Both the position numbers and the translations under genes were made by a program. Positions 61,562 through 64,000 of a DNA stretch of 64,000 bases are shown here, in pieces. How positions within the stretch are numbered: position 1 is the stretch's first letter; every line of letters starts with the position of its first letter. Location: contig JBEKJP010000025.1 of assembly GCA_050011155.1 (NCBI GenBank), positions 1 to 64,000 on the forward strand, in the 5' to 3' direction. Source of the DNA: Palsa-504 sp050011155. GTDB lineage: Bacteria > Actinomycetota > Actinomycetes > Streptosporangiales > Streptosporangiaceae. The notes under the pieces were generated by a model. The model did not search any database. It worked only from the letters and a program-made list of their open reading frames with translations, and had not been told where the DNA came from.

Positions 61562-64000
61562 CTACCTGCGGGCGAGCCAGCGCTCCATGCAGGCGAGCAA
61601 CTCGTCGGTGTCGACGGGCTTGGTGACGTAGTCGCTGGCGCCGGCCGCGATGCTCTTCTCCCGGTCGCCCGGCATGGCCCGCGCGGTCACCGCGATGATC
61701 GGCAAGGCGGCGAAGGCGGGCATCTGCCTGATCTTGTGCATCGTGGCGTAGCCGTCGAGTTCCGGCATCATCACGTCCATCAAGATGAGGTCGGTGTCCT
61801 CGGCGGTGAGCAGCGCCTCGATGCCCTTGCGCCCGTTGGGCGCCTGGGTCACGGTCATCCCGTGCAGCTCGAGCGTGCTGGTGATGGCGAAGACGTTGCG
61901 CGGGTCGTCGTCGATCACCAGGATCCGCCGGCCGCGCAGCGCCTGGTGCCCCTCGGCCTGCCCGGTGGCCTGCCCGGTGGCCTGCCCGGTGGACCGTGCC
62001 GTCTCGCCTGGCGGCTCGCTGATCAGCGCGGGTACCTGGTCGGGCTGCGCCGCCGACAGGTGCAGCGTGATCCGCTCGCGCAGTTCGTCGAGCGAGGGCA
62101 GCAGCTCGAGCGGGTGCGCGCCGAACCGCAGCCGGGCCAGCCTGGCCTGGGCGCTGTCGATCTTGTCCCTGGTGTGCGCGAGCACCGGGACATCGCGCAG
62201 CTCCGGGTCTTCCTTGAGACGCTCGAGGAAGGCGAACGCGGACGCGTCCTCCAGGCCCAGGTCGAGCACCACGCACTGGTGCGGCGCCGAGCTGAGGGCC
62301 TCGATGCCCTGCTCCGGGCTGACCGCCGTGCCCACGTGAACCGAGCCGTGGATGCCGCTCAGGTCGGAGACCGCGCTGTGCGCCAGCAGGGTCAGCAAGC
62401 CGCCGCGGGCGCCCTCGAGGACAAGCAGGCGCCGGCCGCCTGATGCCGAGTCGTCCGGCACGGCCGGCTGCAGCCGCAGCGCCGTGGTCGCCCCGGCGTT
62501 TGCCTCGCCGTTGCGCGCGGCGACCAGGCCGTTGCCCTCCGGATCGGCCGCGTCGGCCAGCCCCCCGGGCAGCTCGCACGGCAGGTAGAGGTTGAACGTG
62601 CTGCCCAGGCCGAGTTCGCTCTCCGCGGTGATCTCCCCGCCGAGCAGCGCGCCGACCTCGCGGGCGATCGACAGGCCCAGTCCGGTCCCGCCGTAGCGGC
62701 GGCTGAGCGTGCCGTCGCCCTGCTGGAACGCGCCGAAGATCGTGGTCAGGTTGTCCGGTGCGATGCCGATCCCGGTGTCGGCCACCGAGAACGCCAGCAT
62801 CTGCCCGTCGTCGGCTTCCCGTCCGGCCCGCCCCACCCGGAGCAGCACGTGTCCCCGCTCGGTGAACTTGACCGCGTTCGCCAGCAGGTTGCCGAGCACC
62901 TGGCGGAGCCGCTGCCGGTCGGTGACCAGCTCGGCCGGCGCCTCGGTGTCCGCCTCGACCGAGAAGTCCAGCCCCTTCTCCGCGGTGAGCGGCTGGAAAG
63001 TGGCCTGGATGTCCTCGAGCAGGGCGCTGAGCGGGAACCGCTCCGCGTGGATGTCCATCCGCCCGGCCTCGACCTTGGACAGGTCCAGGATGTCGTTGAT
63101 GAGCTGCAGCAGGTCAGACCCGGCCGAGTGGATGACGTTGGCGTACTCGACCTGCTTGGCGGTGAGGTTGCGGCCTGGATTCTGCGCCAGCAGCCGGGCC
63201 AGGATGAGCAGGCTGTTCAGCGGCGTGCGCAGCTCGTGCGACATGTTCGCGAGGAACTGCGACTTGTACTTGGAGGCCAGCGCCAGCTGCCGGGCCCGTT
63301 CCTCGATCTCCTGCCTGGCCTGCTCGATCTCGGCGTTCTTGGTCTCGATGTCGCGGTTCTGCGCGGCCAGCAGCGCCGCCTTGTCCTCGAGCTCGGCGTT
63401 GGATCGCTGCAGCTCGACCTGCTGGCTCTGCAGCTCCTCCGACCGGGCCTGGAGCTCGGAGGTGAGCCGCTGTGATTCCTCGAGCAGCGCGTCGGTGCGG
63501 GCGTTCGCGATGATCGTGTTGAAGTTGACCCCGAGGGTCTCGGTCAGCTGCTCGAGGAAGTCGGTCTGCACCGGGCTGAACGAGGCGAACGAGGCGAGCT
63601 CGATCACGCCGAGGACCTGGTCCTCGAACAGGATCGGCAGCACCGCCAGGTTGGCGGGGGGTGCCTCGCCGAGCCCGGAGGAGATCTTCACGTAGCTCTC
63701 GGGCAGGTCCCCCATCATGATCGACTTCTTGCTCTTGGCGACCTGGCCGATCAGCGACTGGCCCAGCCGGTACTGGATCGGCGCGTCCTGGTCGGCCCGC
63801 AGCCCGTAGCCGGCGATGAGCCGCAGCTGCGTGTCGCCGTTGATCGCCTCGGACAGGAAGAACGTCCCGTGCTGCGCGCCGACCAGCGGAGCGAGCTCGT
63901 CCATGATCAGCTCGGCCACCACCGCCAGGTCCCGGTGGCCCTGCATCATCCCGGCGATCTGAGCCAGGTTGGTCTTCAGCCAGTCCTGCTGCTGGTTGGC
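61562..64000 (-). CDS. Hybrid sensor histidine kinase with GAF and receiver domains (5' end beyond window)
   Basis: At least 812 residues, open to the right edge. From the edge: DWLKTNLAQIAGMMQG (usual after HAMP repeats), a GAF domain, a long coiled coil, HisKA with phospho-acceptor His in FLANMSHELRTPLNS, HATPase with NLLANAVKFTE, DTGIGI and GTGLGLSIAREVG, a degenerate receiver-like domain (CVVLDLGLEDASAF), then a full receiver (ILVIDDDPRN, LILMDVMMPELDG, VTKPVDTDELL). The linker between the receivers holds a 12-bp triplication (61955-61990). Probably a cytoplasmic or HAMP-anchored stress sensor. The in-frame ATG at 63949 is unlikely to be the start because reading continues with conserved sequence. 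Confidence 0.92.
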   Translation of the reverse strand, partial: ANQQQDWLKTNLAQIAGMMQGHRDLAVVAELIMDELAPLVGAQHGTFFLSEAINGDTQLRLIAGYGLRADQDAPIQYRLGQSLIGQVAKSKKSIMMGDLPESYVKISSGLGEAPPANLAVLPILFEDQVLGVIELASFASFSPVQTDFLEQLTETLGVNFNTIIANARTDALLEESQRLTSELQARSEELQSQQVELQRSNAELEDKAALLAAQNRDIETKNAEIEQARQEIEERARQLALASKYKSQFLANMSHELRTPLNSLLILARLLAQNPGRNLTAKQVEYANVIHSAGSDLLQLINDILDLSKVEAGRMDIHAERFPLSALLEDIQATFQPLTAEKGLDFSVEADTEAPAELVTDRQRLRQVLGNLLANAVKFTERGHVLLRVGRAGREADDGQMLAFSVADTGIGIAPDNLTTIFGAFQQGDGTLSRRYGGTGLGLSIAREVGALLGGEITAESELGLGSTFNLYLPCELPGGLADAADPEGNGLVAARNGEANAGATTALRLQPAVPDDSASGGRRLLVLEGARGGLLTLLAHSAVSDLSGIHGSVHVGTAVSPEQGIEALSSAPHQCVVLDLGLEDASAFAFLERLKEDPELRDVPVLAHTRDKIDSAQARLARLRFGAHPLELLPSLDELRERITLHLSAAQPDQVPALISEPPGETARSTGQATGQATGQAEGHQALRGRRILVIDDDPRNVFAITSTLELHGMTVTQAPNGRKGIEALLTAEDTDLILMDVMMPELDGYATMHKIRQMPAFAALPIIAVTARAMPGDREKSIAAGASDYVTKPVDTDELLACMERWLARR

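Overview
This is chromosomal DNA of a very high-G+C actinobacterium. The evidence is the complete Pup-proteasome set (arc/mpa, dop, pup, prcB, prcA), a WhiB regulator, the actinobacterial families DUF3052, DUF3090, DUF3099 and SCO1664, a SigB/F-type sigma factor and homodimeric pyruvate dehydrogenase E1. A type II fatty-acid cluster of Streptomyces type (fasR-fabD-fabH-acpP-fabF) with an accD6-like gene, and the absence of mycolate genes, fit a Streptosporangiales/Streptomyces-like lineage better than a mycobacterium. The species cannot be named from the window. No tRNA, rRNA, CRISPR array, prophage or intact insertion sequence was seen.

Layout. 1-3.8 kb: end of tatC, helY helicase, a cysteine dioxygenase-like cupin. 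4.5-7.1 kb: PadR regulator with a DrrAB-like ABC exporter. 7.1-8.1 kb: a gene-free kilobase with a strand-asymmetric C/A tract, a GC palindrome and an array of stem-loops sharing one 13-nt loop. 8.1-11.5 kb (minus): tldD-tldE-DUF3099. 11.6-14.0 kb: fabG-fabI (mabA-inhA order) and purU. 14.8-21.2 kb: dipeptide-type ABC importer 1 with two ATPases fused in one chain. 21.2-26.6 kb: FHA protein, phosphomutase family, DUF3090, SCO1664 family, PAC2 (minus), HAD phosphatase, small membrane protein. 27.2-33.3 kb: dipeptide-type importer 2. 33.3-42.2 kb: RecB-like nuclease, site-2 protease, trmI, then the proteasome operon. 42.2-48.8 kb (minus): fasR-fabD-fabH-acpP-fabF-accD. 49.0-51.9 kb (minus): aceE. 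52.3-56.4 kb: DUF3052, peroxiredoxin, zinc ribbon, then CBS, LigD-type polymerase, CBS and HhH-GPD protein. 56.5-64 kb: a signalling block with DUF3040, GAF-ANTAR, SpoIIE phosphatase, two small membrane proteins, sigma factor, WhiB and a hybrid histidine kinase cut by the right edge.

Themes. Central metabolism (pyruvate dehydrogenase feeding the FAS II genes), peptide import, Pup-proteasome proteolysis and a stress-signalling block sit side by side. Eight genes show a TANNNT hexamer 6-8 nt before the start codon, the signature of leaderless mRNAs. Many proteins carry in-frame tandem duplications of 12-42 bp, and a GC-rich palindrome family occurs at three loci, once inserted in frame inside a gene. 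The least explained signals are the stem-loop array at 7932-8039, that in-gene palindrome, the CBS/LigD-polymerase/HhH cluster and a FabD carrying a lysine-less biotinyl/lipoyl-like domain.
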